DNA of 38,820 nucleotides. It comes from Pseudomonas sp. TNT3. Lineage in GTDB: Bacteria > Pseudomonadota > Gammaproteobacteria > Pseudomonadales > Pseudomonadaceae. Positions 16,401-25,425 of the stretch are shown here, piece after piece (position 1 is the first letter of the stretch; the number at the start of each line of letters is the position of its first letter). The notes under the pieces were generated by a model. It had not been told where the DNA came from. It ran no database searches and saw only the letters and a list, made by a program, of their open reading frames with translations. The stretch spans positions 1 to 38,820 of the forward strand of contig NZ_WFGV02000054.1 in assembly GCF_010095445.2 (NCBI RefSeq). The letters run 5' to 3'. The position numbers and the translations under genes were made by a program.

Positions 16401-16480
16401 CATTGGTATCTACACATCTTTCAAGTGCTGCCTCGCCACAAGTTCGGTGTTTGCTGCGACGAGATGTGTAGATACCTATG
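16401..16480. repeat. Long inverted repeat between convergent genes
   Basis: A 19-base arm at 16401-16419 (core GGTATCTACACATCT) is repeated inverted at 16462-16480, 18 of 19 positions matching and 15 consecutive perfect, around a 42-nt spacer. It fills the gap between the stops of the DUF2834-like and hydrolase genes. It may be a small non-autonomous repeat or a bidirectional terminator-like stem; no T tracts flank it. Confidence 0.7.
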
Positions 16481-16513
16481 TATCCGTGATGGGTAGCGGC
16501 TAATCAAATAGGT

Positions 16514-17560
16514 CTATTGCCTGGTTGCGAGGGGCTGAGCCAGGAATTCGGTGATCAGCGTAATCGTCTGCTGCTGGATCACGTATCGTGGACGAGCGCC
16601 GTCGCCATCCCGACAAATCATGCCATCGCCCGGCGACGATTCTTCGATCAACGCCACCGCGCCAGGTTTGCAGATCGACATAAAACTGAAGTGGGTGGCG
16701 TCGCTGATTTCGACGTAGCGCGTCGACGCTTGGGGCAAGCGTTTGGCCAGGTTGGCGGACTCCAGACGAGCGGGAAGGTCTTCAGACGGCACACCCGCTG
16801 CAATCACCAGGGTCGGTACCGGTAGCGCTGCCAGGCTTTCGTCCGTCATCCCGCGTGACAGGCCAATGTCCAGTGAAACGATGGCGCTGACGCGTTTATC
16901 GCTCAAGTCCGCGGCCAGTCGGGTCTTCGATGCCGGGGAGCTGGCAGTGTTTATTTTTTCGTAGACCGCGCAAGGGGCCAATGTCGGATGGGCCCCGCAG
17001 TCCTGGGTGAAAAGGTCCGGGTCGAAACGTGCACCCGCAATTTCCAGGGCAGTCCAGCCACCGAGTGAATGGCCCACTACGGCAATTCGGCGCTGCGCAA
17101 CCATGCCAAATTTTTCCGGCTGTGCGGTGACCGCATCGATGGCACGGCTCAGGTCTGCGGGTCGCAACCACAACTGCGCCGCCGCTTCAGGACTACGGTC
17201 CTTGCTGGTGGTGCCAGGGTGATTGACTGCCGCCACGATGTAACCTTTATGGGCCAATGCGCTGGCCAACCACACCTGATTACCCCAATTGCCCCAGACA
17301 CCGTGGGAGAGCACCACCAGCGGATGCTCGCCGGTCGCCGGAGGTGCGTCTTGAACAGCGAGGGCGCCGAAAAATACTGGATTGTCGGAAATCAACTGCG
17401 GTGGCGAGGTCGTTGGAGTGGGGTACCAGACGACCATTTCAAGTGGCCGGTCAGTGTGTGCATCTGCCAGCGTAGAAGCGCGGAAGCCGACGAGGTTTTC
17501 GTCAGCAAGCACGCTCGTACTGAGGCAGACGAGCAACAGGGCGCCGAGAGCTTTCTTCAT
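16514..17560 (-). CDS. Secreted alpha/beta hydrolase (PAF-acetylhydrolase/dienelactone-hydrolase-like)
   Basis: A 348-aa protein with signal peptide MKKALGALLLVCLSTSVLA. The alpha/beta hydrolase fold shows PLVVLSHGVWGN (oxyanion region), nucleophile S165 in VVGHSLGGW, a likely acid in VSLDIGLS or nearby, and the late histidine in SDATHFSFM. These enzymes cleave short-chain esters, phospholipid acyl groups or polyesters; the substrate is unknown. Four or more cysteines after S165 suggest periplasmic disulfides. The ATG at 17560 has AAGGAAGA upstream and begins the signal peptide; the frame extends to 17779 but without protein-like content. It is divergent from the GGDEF-EAL gene. Confidence 0.87.
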   Translation of the reverse strand: MKKALGALLLVCLSTSVLADENLVGFRASTLADAHTDRPLEMVVWYPTPTTSPPQLISDNPVFFGALAVQDAPPATGEHPLVVLSHGVWGNWGNQVWLASALAHKGYIVAAVNHPGTTSKDRSPEAAAQLWLRPADLSRAIDAVTAQPEKFGMVAQRRIAVVGHSLGGWTALEIAGARFDPDLFTQDCGAHPTLAPCAVYEKINTASSPASKTRLAADLSDKRVSAIVSLDIGLSRGMTDESLAALPVPTLVIAAGVPSEDLPARLESANLAKRLPQASTRYVEISDATHFSFMSICKPGAVALIEESSPGDGMICRDGDGARPRYVIQQQTITLITEFLAQPLATRQ

Positions 17561-17906
17561 TATTTTTATCTTCCTTGATTGAACTGACTCATCAATGCCC
17601 GAGACCACCGTCAGGCGAATGGCTATCTCGAACGCAGGGTTCGAAAGCCGGCGAAGTGTATCGGCAAATCCTGCGGACAGAAAACGATGCCGCTGGACAC
17701 AGCGCGCTTGGATTACTGATCGTCGGCAATCTGTACCATCAGGCGACACAGATAGTAGCCAGCCCGACGCGTTAATCAATGAGGCTTGCCACTAAAGTAA
17801 ACAAAACTATTGAAAAAAACCGTTATAAGCCTTAAACGGAGTGCGTGCCGGCACATTGCTTGCTATCCATAAGCGGTATCGCCATTTTCTGGCTCAGGGA
17901 GCGTTG
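17561..17906. other. Divergent promoter region, no recognised gene
   Basis: These 346 bp lie between the start codons of the hydrolase and the GGDEF-EAL protein. The half next to the GGDEF-EAL gene is AT-rich (CTATTGAAAAAAACCGTTATAA, about 17808-17828) and is the likely promoter area. A 67-codon open frame on the plus strand ending at 17775 has no family resemblance and I do not call it a gene. Confidence 0.4.
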
Positions 17907-20813
17907 ATGAGTTTTAGTCCATTGCAAGACGCTCCTCGGCAATCGAGCGCGTACGACGTTGACGCGTCTCAGTTGAAACGGAATTCGGATACGGTCGGCA
18001 TGGCCCTGTCGAGTGGACATGACACGGTCCAGCGATTGCTCGACTCGGCGCGCAATGGCCTCCACACCGGCGCCTGGGTGGTGTACCGCGCCGGTGAGCA
18101 ACTGCATTTGATCGGGCAGGGTGATCCGCAGGTGCTGTGGCCGGCCATCGTCGCGAATGACGAGTTTGAAGCTTTCTGTCAGACCCGGCGCTTGCACCGC
18201 TGGCCGACCGGTAAAGGCGAAACGGTGCTCGGCTGGTTGCTTGCCCCCCTCGACGATGCGGCAGACCCCGCGCTCGCCGAATTCGCTCAGCGGCTGGGCA
18301 TCGAAGTCCAGACCAACACCCTTGCCCGCGCGCAGATCACTCAGCGTGTCCTCTATGAAATCACTTACCTGGCCAGTTCGACCCGTGATCGATCGGTGTT
18401 CCTGGTGGGCGTCCACCGCCTTCTGGCCAGCCTGATCGATGCCGAGAACTTCTATCTCGCGCTGTACGACCCGCACTCTGGAAAGATCGACTATCCCTAT
18501 TACGTCGACATCATCGACGTGGATGCCGTGGAGGCCGAACACTACGAATACCTGGACGTTGCGCACTTGTCGTTGACGGGCCAGGTGCTGACTACTGGCC
18601 AGCCGTTGCTGATCGATGCTGCGGGGATTCTCGCGGCGCAGTCCGAAGGCCGCTTCTACTGCGTGGGTGATCGTCCCGAGTTCTGGATGGGCGCACCGCT
18701 GAAAAATGCCTCCGATGAAGTGTTCGGCATGCTTGCCATGCAGGTCTACGACGTGTCCCGTACCTACAGCGCTGAAGACCGCGCGCTGTTCCTGGTGGTG
18801 GCCCGGCACGTGGCCATGGCGCTGGACCGGATTCTGCACCGGGAGGACCTGGAAGCGACGGTCATGCGCCGTACCCTGGAGCTGTCGGCACTGAACGACG
18901 AACTGAGGCAGGAAGTGGCCGAGCGCGAGCGCGCCGAGCATCTGCAGAGCGCGCTGTTTCAGATCGCCGAACTGTCGAGCCGGCCCGGCGACATGACCGA
19001 GTTGTTCCAGACCTTGCATGGCATCGTCGGTGATCTGCTGTTCGCCCAGAATTTCTACATTGCGCTGTTCGACGACGCGACCACTGAAGTGACCTTCCCG
19101 TACTACGTCGATGAGCGGCAAACCACCTGCCCGGTTGCACGCCGTGGGCGCCGGGGCCTGACCGAGTACGTAATTCGTCAGCGCCGTCCCTGCCTGATTG
19201 ACTTCAACGAGGCTGAGCGCTTGTCGCTCAGCGGTGAAGCAGATCTGGCCGATGAGAATGTCCGCTCCTATTCCTGGTTGGGCATTCCCTTGTTCGACGG
19301 CGATGTGGTGCGGGGCGTGCTCGCGGTGCAAAGCTATACCTCGCAAGTGCGCTATACCCTGCGTGATCAGGAACTGCTGACGTTCGTGTCGCGACACATC
19401 GATACAGCGTTATCGCGTCGTACGGCCGCCGAAGCGATTCACGCCGCCAATCTCAAGCTGGAAGCCCGGGTGCAGAACCGAACCCGCGAGCTCGACCACG
19501 CCAATGCCAAGCTGCAGCACGAAAACTCTCATGACGCGTTGACCGGGCTGCCGAATCGTACCTGCCTGCAACAGCGACTCAGCCTCGCCTGGTCGCGGTT
19601 TGGCAGCGAAGGGGGGCACCTGGCGGTGATGTTCATCGACCTCGACCGTTTCAAGTTGGTCAACGACAGCCTCGGTCATCATTTTGGCGACCTGCTGTTG
19701 ATGCAGGCAGCCCACCGTTTGCGCGGTTGCTTGCGCGAAAGTGACCTGCTGGCGCGTCTGGGCGGCGATGAGTTCTCGGTGCTCGCGCCGGAGGCTCCGC
19801 TGGACGTGGTGATCGAAATCGCCGAGCGAATTCTGGTGGCGTTTGACCTGCCGTTCTTCATCAATGGCCACGAAGTTTTTTCGTCGTGCAGCATCGGTAT
19901 TGTCAGCGCCGACAGTCAGTTCCATCACGAGCCGGCCGATTTGCTGCGCGATGCCGATGCGGCGATGTACCGGGTCAAGAGTGCCGGGCGCGACAGCTAT
20001 GCCGTGTTCAATCAGGAAGTACGCCGTGAAGTCTCGGACCAGGTCGAGCGGGAAGGGGCCTTGCGCAACGCGCTCAAACGCACGGACGAATTGCTGCCGT
20101 ATTTTCAGCCGATTGTCAGCGTCGAAACCGGCGAATTGTTGGCCCTTGAAGCGCTGATTCGCTGGCATCAGCCAGGGGGCAGGGTGATCGCCCCGGGCGA
20201 CTTCCTTCCGGATGTCGAGGGCCTGCGCCTGATTGGTCGACTGGACCTGTACATGCTCAACAGCATTGCAGCGATACTCGCCCAGCCCGAGCACGCCAAC
20301 TGGCCGGCGGTGCACGTCAATTGCTCCAGCTACAGCATGACCCGCCCGGACTTTGCCAGTGACGTCCTGGCACTGTTGGCCAGGCATCAAGTTGAACCTT
20401 CGCGCATCTGTCTGGAGTTGACCGAAGGCGCACTGGTGGCGGAACCGACCATCGCCCGACTGACCATGCAGCAATTGGCCGACAATGGCATGTCGGTGGT
20501 GCTCGATGACTTCGGTGCAGGGTTTTCATCCCTGAGCTATGTGCATCAATACCGTTTCAGCGGCTTGAAAATCGACAAATCGTTCATCCTCGAATTGACC
20601 ACCAGCGCCCGCAGTCGCGCGATCGTCCGGGCGATTGTGCGCATGGCCGAATCGCTGGACCTCAGCGTGGTGGCCGAAGGCGTCGAGGATCAAGCGACCC
20701 TGGATCTGCTACGGGAAATGGGCGCCACGCAAGCCCAGGGTTATTACTTCGCCAAGCCGATGGGGTTGGAGGAATTGCTGCTCATGTTGCCGGCGGCCCC
20801 TGTGTCTGTTTGA
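17907..20813 (+). CDS. GAF-GAF-GGDEF-EAL cyclic-di-GMP enzyme
   Basis: This 968-aa cytoplasmic protein can in principle both make and degrade cyclic di-GMP. The first ~130 residues are unassigned, then come GAF-like domain 1 (~150-320), a coiled coil, GAF-like domain 2 (~360-525), a coiled coil, GGDEF (~560-715) and EAL (~725-960). GGDEF is intact at 619-623 with an inhibitory I-site RESD (610-613) exactly five residues earlier. EAL is intact at 748-750 and followed by metal-binding DDFGAG (867-) and EGVE (924-). There is no transmembrane segment. The two GAF domains are similar to each other (both have the NFYIALFDD/NFYLALYDP pattern), suggesting duplication. The ATG at 17907 has GGGAG upstream. 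The signal sensed is unknown. Confidence 0.94.
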   Translation: MSFSPLQDAPRQSSAYDVDASQLKRNSDTVGMALSSGHDTVQRLLDSARNGLHTGAWVVYRAGEQLHLIGQGDPQVLWPAIVANDEFEAFCQTRRLHRWPTGKGETVLGWLLAPLDDAADPALAEFAQRLGIEVQTNTLARAQITQRVLYEITYLASSTRDRSVFLVGVHRLLASLIDAENFYLALYDPHSGKIDYPYYVDIIDVDAVEAEHYEYLDVAHLSLTGQVLTTGQPLLIDAAGILAAQSEGRFYCVGDRPEFWMGAPLKNASDEVFGMLAMQVYDVSRTYSAEDRALFLVVARHVAMALDRILHREDLEATVMRRTLELSALNDELRQEVAERERAEHLQSALFQIAELSSRPGDMTELFQTLHGIVGDLLFAQNFYIALFDDATTEVTFPYYVDERQTTCPVARRGRRGLTEYVIRQRRPCLIDFNEAERLSLSGEADLADENVRSYSWLGIPLFDGDVVRGVLAVQSYTSQVRYTLRDQELLTFVSRHIDTALSRRTAAEAIHAANLKLEARVQNRTRELDHANAKLQHENSHDALTGLPNRTCLQQRLSLAWSRFGSEGGHLAVMFIDLDRFKLVNDSLGHHFGDLLLMQAAHRLRGCLRESDLLARLGGDEFSVLAPEAPLDVVIEIAERILVAFDLPFFINGHEVFSSCSIGIVSADSQFHHEPADLLRDADAAMYRVKSAGRDSYAVFNQEVRREVSDQVEREGALRNALKRTDELLPYFQPIVSVETGELLALEALIRWHQPGGRVIAPGDFLPDVEGLRLIGRLDLYMLNSIAAILAQPEHANWPAVHVNCSSYSMTRPDFASDVLALLARHQVEPSRICLELTEGALVAEPTIARLTMQQLADNGMSVVLDDFGAGFSSLSYVHQYRFSGLKIDKSFILELTTSARSRAIVRAIVRMAESLDLSVVAEGVEDQATLDLLREMGATQAQGYYFAKPMGLEELLLMLPAAPVSV

Positions 20814-20842
20814 CCTTCGTGGGGCTGCCGAGCAAACACGAA

Positions 20843-21691
20843 TCAGGTTCTCTGGTCCAGATCAGCGGCTTGATGCCGCTCGGGCACCTGGCTCGCCTCA
20901 TCGCCCCACGTCCGGTTGACCCGCTGGCCACGGATGACCGCCGGCCGATTGGCGATTTCCTCTGCCCAGCGCTGCACATGGGTGTATTGATGCGCGGATA
21001 GAAACTCCGCCGCCGAGTACACGTTGTCCCGCACCAACTGCCCGTACCAGGGCCACACTGCGATGTCGGCAATGGTATAGCTGTCCCCGGCCAGGTAGGC
21101 GCTTTCGCCAAGACGGCGGTCGAGGACATCCAGCTGACGCTTGGCCTCCATCGTGAAGCGGTTGATCGGGTACTCAAGCTTTTCCGGCGCATAAGCATAG
21201 AAATGCCCGAACCCACCGCCCAGGTAAGGCGCCGCGCCCATCTGCCAGAACAGCCAGTTCAGGGTTTCGGTGCGACCTGCGGGATCCTTGGGCAGGAACG
21301 CGTCGAATTTTTCCGCGAGGTAAAGCAGGATCGATCCCGATTCGAAGACGCGAATGGGCGGCTCTGCGCTGCGGTCCAGCAGCGCCGGGATCTTCGAATT
21401 CGGGTTGATCTCGACAAAGCCGCTGGAGAACTGGTCGCCTTCATTGATGCGGATCAGCCAGGCATCGTACTCGGCGCCGGTGTGCCCGAGCGCCAGCAAC
21501 TCCTCAAGCAGGATGGTGACCTTCACGCCATTGGGGGTGGCCAGTGAATACAACTGCAACGGGTGCTTGCCGATCGACAGCGTTTTGTCATGGGTCGGCC
21601 CTGCGGTCGGCCGGTTGATGCTGGCGAATTGGCCTCCGGAAGGGGCATCGTTTTTCCAGACCTTGGGAGGAACGTAGGGCGCTTTGCTCAA
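20843..21691 (-). CDS. yghU: Glutathione S-transferase, YghU/GSTN-type
   Basis: A protein of about 282 aa that follows E. coli YghU along its whole length: GPTHDKTLSIGKHPLQLYSL, TPNGVKVTILLEELLALG, GDQFSSGFVEINPNSKIPAL, PPIRVFESGSILLYLAEKF and FGHFYAYAPEKLEYPINRF. YghU-type enzymes bind two glutathione molecules and show disulfide-bond reductase and peroxidase activity. The start is probably TTG at 21691 (SKAPYVPPKVW...), with GAGG eight bases upstream; the longer frame to 21787 looks non-coding. It is convergent with the GGDEF-EAL gene, with 29 bp between stops. Confidence 0.92.
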   Translation of the reverse strand: MSKAPYVPPKVWKNDAPSGGQFASINRPTAGPTHDKTLSIGKHPLQLYSLATPNGVKVTILLEELLALGHTGAEYDAWLIRINEGDQFSSGFVEINPNSKIPALLDRSAEPPIRVFESGSILLYLAEKFDAFLPKDPAGRTETLNWLFWQMGAAPYLGGGFGHFYAYAPEKLEYPINRFTMEAKRQLDVLDRRLGESAYLAGDSYTIADIAVWPWYGQLVRDNVYSAAEFLSAHQYTHVQRWAEEIANRPAVIRGQRVNRTWGDEASQVPERHQAADLDQRT

Positions 21692-21838
21692 GAGATGGAC
21701 CTCATAGCTTGCTTGCGGTAACTGACGGATCGTGGAACACCGTAACTGTGGCGGGGGATTGCACGCACCTGCGATGAGACTGTGCACCGTCCCGCTTCAG
21801 CGCTACCCGGCTGTCCAGTTTGACGACTGCTGCGCAGT

Positions 21839-23749
21839 TTACGACGCACGCCACGTCAAGGCGAAAATACTTTCCCCCGGAACATCAAAACGAATGCGTC
21901 CATCCCGGCAATCGACAGCGGCTTCGCGACTACGGCTGTCAGGGCCGAAGAGGCTGAGGGACGGGCAGGCGGTGCCTGCGCCCTGCAAGCTGATCCGTTG
22001 CAAGCGCTCGCCCTTGTTTACGCCTAGCACGGTGCGTTCGTTGCCGCGGGCCATCGCCAGGGCATCGACCTCGAACGCGCTGTTGTCCATCCGCCGGACC
22101 TGATCGAGCCAATGCGATTGGATGAATTGTTGCGCCAGACCTACCGGCTTCAGCTCGAAGCGATCAGGCCCAGGCATGCGGATCATGCCTTTGAGGTGGT
22201 TCGGGTCGTCGGCGGCCTGAAACCAATTGAGCATATCGAGCAGCCCGTCCTGGGCTGAATTGATAGCCACCGAGGCCCACCACAGTGATGCGAAGTGTGT
22301 TTCCTGTTCGTAGGGGCTCACGCTTGACCCACTGGATATATTGGTCTGGTCCAGCAACAGCGCCTTACGTGGCCGACCATCGGATTGCAGGCCGACGACT
22401 TCCGCAGCCCGGCGCACAGAGTCGCGGTACACCCGAGTGGCCAGCAGGTCGCGAATCATCCACTCATGCCAGGCCAAGGCGTCGATCTGGGGTGCCGATT
22501 CACTGAGCATGCGCCGGGCCCAATCGATGCCACGGCGCTGCGCGCCTTCTGGTGTAAACGGCCCATTGACGAATCGCGAGCTGGCGGGCATGGCGATGCG
22601 TACACCTGCTTCGCGCGCGCCCGGGTAGTCGCGTACCTGGCGATACATGGCGTCGAAGAAGTGCTTGTAGGTCTCATAGTCGGGGTAGTTGTAGTTGGGC
22701 TCGTCGGCAAACGACAGGTAGTGAGTGCCTCGACCCAAGGCCACGGTTGTCGCCAGCCAGGCGTCAAGGCCGGCGGCGCTCTGGCTGTTGGCCTTCAAGT
22801 CGGCCTTGCGACGACTGCCCGCCAGCAAGGTGATATCCATATCGATGCCACCGCGTTCCAGATAAAAACGTCTAAAGGCCTCTTCGTAATGAGGCTTGGC
22901 GGCCATGATATCGACGGCGCTGTAAAAGCCACCCGCGCGGGGTTTGAGCGCGTCGAGGGCGGCATGGCTTGCCGGTGGTGGAAGCAAGTAAGGCAAGGCG
23001 ACACCTAGTCGCGGCGTGGGGCCAAGCACCTCGGGATGCAAATTGAGTTCGGTACGGCCGCTGTTTTGGCGCAGCGGCTGCAGGTGTTGGGGCCGCTGGG
23101 CAAACAGGTTGGCGGTGCCGTCCAGCCAGAACGCCGCCTTGCCACTCCCTTGCAGACGCAGGCGCCAGTCTTGATCCCTATCGCTGACAGGCAAGGCAAT
23201 CTGGTCGAACTTCGGGTAGTCCTGGTAGGGTTTGAGTTTCAGCTCGACGTTGTTGCCATCGCCCAAACGCACGGCACGCAACCCACTGACACCACCGAAA
23301 TACTTGCCTGCGAGTATCGCCTGTTCACCGGCGCGGACCTTGAAATAGACTTCGACATTGGAGGCAGTCTCGGCGCTGAAATGCACCTTTGCCGGTGCGA
23401 ACAGGGCGACAGTCTTGTCGTCGTGCTCAAAGCGATAACGCCTGAAGCTGTAGCCCGGGACTTCCACGCGGTAACTGGCAGCGCTCGCGGGCAATGCCCA
23501 GGTCTGCTCGCCGCGCCTTTCGCTGGCAGGGATAAAACGCTCGCCGCGCAACTCTCCCTCGGCATCCAGCAGGTAGATTCGTTCTTCATTGGCATCGGTT
23601 TGCCAGGCAGGTACCCAACTGACGCGCAACGTGTCGTCGCCACCTGGCTGCAGATAGAGGCTGCCGTCGCGAATATCGCCCCAGCGCATGGGCGCGGCGT
23701 GGGCCAAGCTGCTGAGCGCAAGCGTCAATACGATAAGGGTGCATTTCAT
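21839..23749 (-). CDS. Secreted glycosidase-like protein (TIM-barrel, clan-A-like)
   Basis: A 636-aa protein with signal peptide MKCTLIVLTLALSSLAHA. The first ~280 residues look like beta-rich domains. From ~300 a barrel-like part follows: TPRLGVALPYLLPPP, YLSFADEPNYNYPDYETY, RIAMPASSRF, IDALAWHEWMIRD and KALLLDQTN. E350 in DEPN sits where clan-A glycosidases have the Asn-Glu-Pro acid/base; E429 in WHEW is a further candidate carboxylate. The C-terminal piece (FALTWRAS end) resembles the small beta domain of such enzymes. I could not assign a GH family, and catalysis is inference. GGAAAG precedes the ATG at 23749; the frame runs on to 23926 without coding character. It is divergent from an acyltransferase gene, so a role in polysaccharide handling is plausible. 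Confidence 0.68.
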   Translation of the reverse strand: MKCTLIVLTLALSSLAHAAPMRWGDIRDGSLYLQPGGDDTLRVSWVPAWQTDANEERIYLLDAEGELRGERFIPASERRGEQTWALPASAASYRVEVPGYSFRRYRFEHDDKTVALFAPAKVHFSAETASNVEVYFKVRAGEQAILAGKYFGGVSGLRAVRLGDGNNVELKLKPYQDYPKFDQIALPVSDRDQDWRLRLQGSGKAAFWLDGTANLFAQRPQHLQPLRQNSGRTELNLHPEVLGPTPRLGVALPYLLPPPASHAALDALKPRAGGFYSAVDIMAAKPHYEEAFRRFYLERGGIDMDITLLAGSRRKADLKANSQSAAGLDAWLATTVALGRGTHYLSFADEPNYNYPDYETYKHFFDAMYRQVRDYPGAREAGVRIAMPASSRFVNGPFTPEGAQRRGIDWARRMLSESAPQIDALAWHEWMIRDLLATRVYRDSVRRAAEVVGLQSDGRPRKALLLDQTNISSGSSVSPYEQETHFASLWWASVAINSAQDGLLDMLNWFQAADDPNHLKGMIRMPGPDRFELKPVGLAQQFIQSHWLDQVRRMDNSAFEVDALAMARGNERTVLGVNKGERLQRISLQGAGTACPSLSLFGPDSRSREAAVDCRDGRIRFDVPGESIFALTWRAS

Positions 23750-24124
23750 TCGGTGCTTTCCATTGCGTCTGTCCCAATTTCCGAAAGCGTCGGCATTCGC
23801 CCTACACATTAGTCCCGATGTAACAAACGTGAGAAAAATAAAGCGCGGGTCGACGATGGACGGTAATGAAAAGTTATGTGCGTTTGTTGCGCAAAGCTGT
23901 AGTTGTGGAAAGACTATTGAGGTCAATATTATTAGCGGTTTTTTGACGCCGTAATTGCGTCAATAGTGCATTCATCTTCGCGCTGAAAAACTGCCTTGCT
24001 CTTTCAAGGACTGATGCTAACGTGATATCAGCTCAGCGGTTTGATAGACGTCGTCTTGTCTTTTAGAAATTGCGTTAGACCCTTCGGTGCAATAGTGGAG
24101 GGGGCTGCAGTCATTCAGGGGACG
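23750..24124. promoter_or_regulatory. Divergent intergenic region, AT-rich promoter area
   Basis: This is noncoding sequence between the glycosidase-like gene and the acyltransferase leader. It is clearly more AT-rich than its surroundings from about 23850 to 24070. A perfect 7-bp inverted repeat, TTGACGC...GCGTCAA with a 7-nt spacer, is at 23943-23963 and could be an operator. No small open frame with family resemblance was found. Confidence 0.5.
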
Positions 24125-24209
24125 GGTGGCACGTTACCAGGGTGAAGCCGGGCGAATCCCTCGCCGACCCCGCGAAGTAGTCATCGCAGGTGATCCAAGA
24201 CGTGCCGCC
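24125..24209 (+). ncRNA. Candidate structured leader RNA upstream of the acyltransferase
   Basis: GGTGGCACGT (24125-24134) pairs with ACGTGCCGCC (24200-24209), 10 bp with one G-U, closing a 65-nt multiloop. Inside are GGCGA/TCGCC around ATCCC and GCGA/TCGC around an 8-nt loop. The element ends 23 nt before the ATG, close enough to influence the ribosome-binding site. Some blocks (GTGAAGCCGGG, GACCCCGCGAAG) recall cobalamin riboswitches, but the essential GCCACTG box and peripheral arms are absent. It is either a new cis-regulatory RNA or a chance fold. Confidence 0.4.
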
Positions 24210-24232
24210 TATGCAAGTAAGGGAGCCTGGAT

Positions 24233-25378
24233 ATGCGCGCAGAGAAGCGATTTTATTCGCTGGACAGTTTCAGAGGGTTGATGGCTGTTTCAGTGATGAT
24301 CTATCACTTACGCGTTAACGACAGTTTTACCGAGTGGTCGTTGTTTCGCCATGCCGAAGTATTCGTATCGTTCTTTTTTGTATTGAGTGGCTTTGTGTTG
24401 GCGCACGCCTACGCAAACTCCGTGCAATTTAATTTTCGCAGATTCTTCATAACGCGCACCTTCCGCTTGTTGCCCTTGCACCTCTTCATGTTGGGCGTCT
24501 TCATACTGTTGGAGTGCGGACGATATATGGCTGTCCAACAAGGTATGGAGTTTAACAACACGCCATTTTCTGGAAAGTTTGACCCGGCTGAAATTCTGCC
24601 TAATGCGCTGCTGCTGCAATCCTGGACGCACTGGACTAATCCACTGTCGTACAACTATCCGTCGTGGAGCATCAGTATCGAGTACTACACCTATATGATC
24701 TTCGCCATGATCCTGAGTATCGCCTTCGGCATCAGGACATGGGTGTGGGCGACGATAGTCGTCGTGGCCCTGGCGCTGATCTATGCCGACCATAACTTCT
24801 TCACGATTGAGTCGCTTAGAGGCCTCGCCTACTTTTTCACTGGCAGCCTGGCGTATACCGTGTACCTGAAACTACCCCATCCCGGCCGGGCCAAGGTCTG
24901 GTTGCTGACAGTGCTTGAAGTCGTGGTGGTAGCTGTAGTGCTATTGTTCGTGACCAACGATTTTGAGGGCAAGGCGTTGGTGGCCAGCCCGTTGTTCGGC
25001 GTCGTCGTTGTGATATTCGCCTATGATGGCGGGGCGGTGTCAAGGGGGTTGACGGGACGGGCCTTCGCGTTTCTAGGCAAGTTGTCGTATTCCATCTACT
25101 TGACCCACGCGGCCATCCTGTTTTGCATCGTGTCGTTGTTCATGGTAGCGAACAAAGTCCTCGGCGTTAACATGACACCGATGATTGACGGGACTCGCCA
25201 CCTGGACACGGGTGATGTGCTGTTCAACAACCTCATCGCTCTGTTGGCAGTGGGATCAGTAGTGTTGGTGTCGATGTTTACTTACCGGTACGTCGAAATG
25301 ACCGGGCAAGCCCTTGGTCGAGCACTTGCCAACAAACCTGCACAAACAAGTCCTTTGTTGAGACCTGATGCCGACTGA
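24233..25378 (+). CDS. Membrane acyltransferase, acyltransferase-3 (OafA/WecH-like) family
   Basis: This 381-aa integral membrane protein has about ten hydrophobic segments. The family signature is near the N-terminus: YSLDSFRGLMAVSVMIYHL with catalytic-type histidine H25, then FVSFFFVLSGFVLAHAY and the RFFITRTFRLLPLHLF arginine motif; later come YPSWSISIEYYTYM and LGKLSYSIYLTHAAIL. The family O-acylates (often acetylates) sugars of polysaccharides, glycolipids or antibiotics at the inner membrane. The 5' half has lower GC than neighbouring genes, a common sign of surface-polysaccharide genes that move between strains. AAGGGAG precedes the ATG. It is preceded by a folded leader and followed by a broken relative. 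The acceptor is unknown. Confidence 0.88.
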   Translation: MRAEKRFYSLDSFRGLMAVSVMIYHLRVNDSFTEWSLFRHAEVFVSFFFVLSGFVLAHAYANSVQFNFRRFFITRTFRLLPLHLFMLGVFILLECGRYMAVQQGMEFNNTPFSGKFDPAEILPNALLLQSWTHWTNPLSYNYPSWSISIEYYTYMIFAMILSIAFGIRTWVWATIVVVALALIYADHNFFTIESLRGLAYFFTGSLAYTVYLKLPHPGRAKVWLLTVLEVVVVAVVLLFVTNDFEGKALVASPLFGVVVVIFAYDGGAVSRGLTGRAFAFLGKLSYSIYLTHAAILFCIVSLFMVANKVLGVNMTPMIDGTRHLDTGDVLFNNLIALLAVGSVVLVSMFTYRYVEMTGQALGRALANKPAQTSPLLRPDAD

Positions 25379-25425
25379 ATGTCGGGCTGACCGGATGCTG
25401 TCTGCGTTTTTGACAGAGTTACCTC

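Noticed and set aside
17575..17775. 67-codon frame before the GGDEF-EAL gene
   Set aside because: No ribosome-binding site, no recognised domain and it sits in a divergent promoter region.
17832..19397. 521-codon minus-strand frame inside the GGDEF-EAL gene
   Set aside because: It is antisense to the GAF domains and its translation has no recognisable domain.
24125..24209. Standard cobalamin riboswitch
   Set aside because: The GCCACTG B12 box and arms P4-P6 are missing and the element is less than half the usual length; kept only as an unassigned structured leader.
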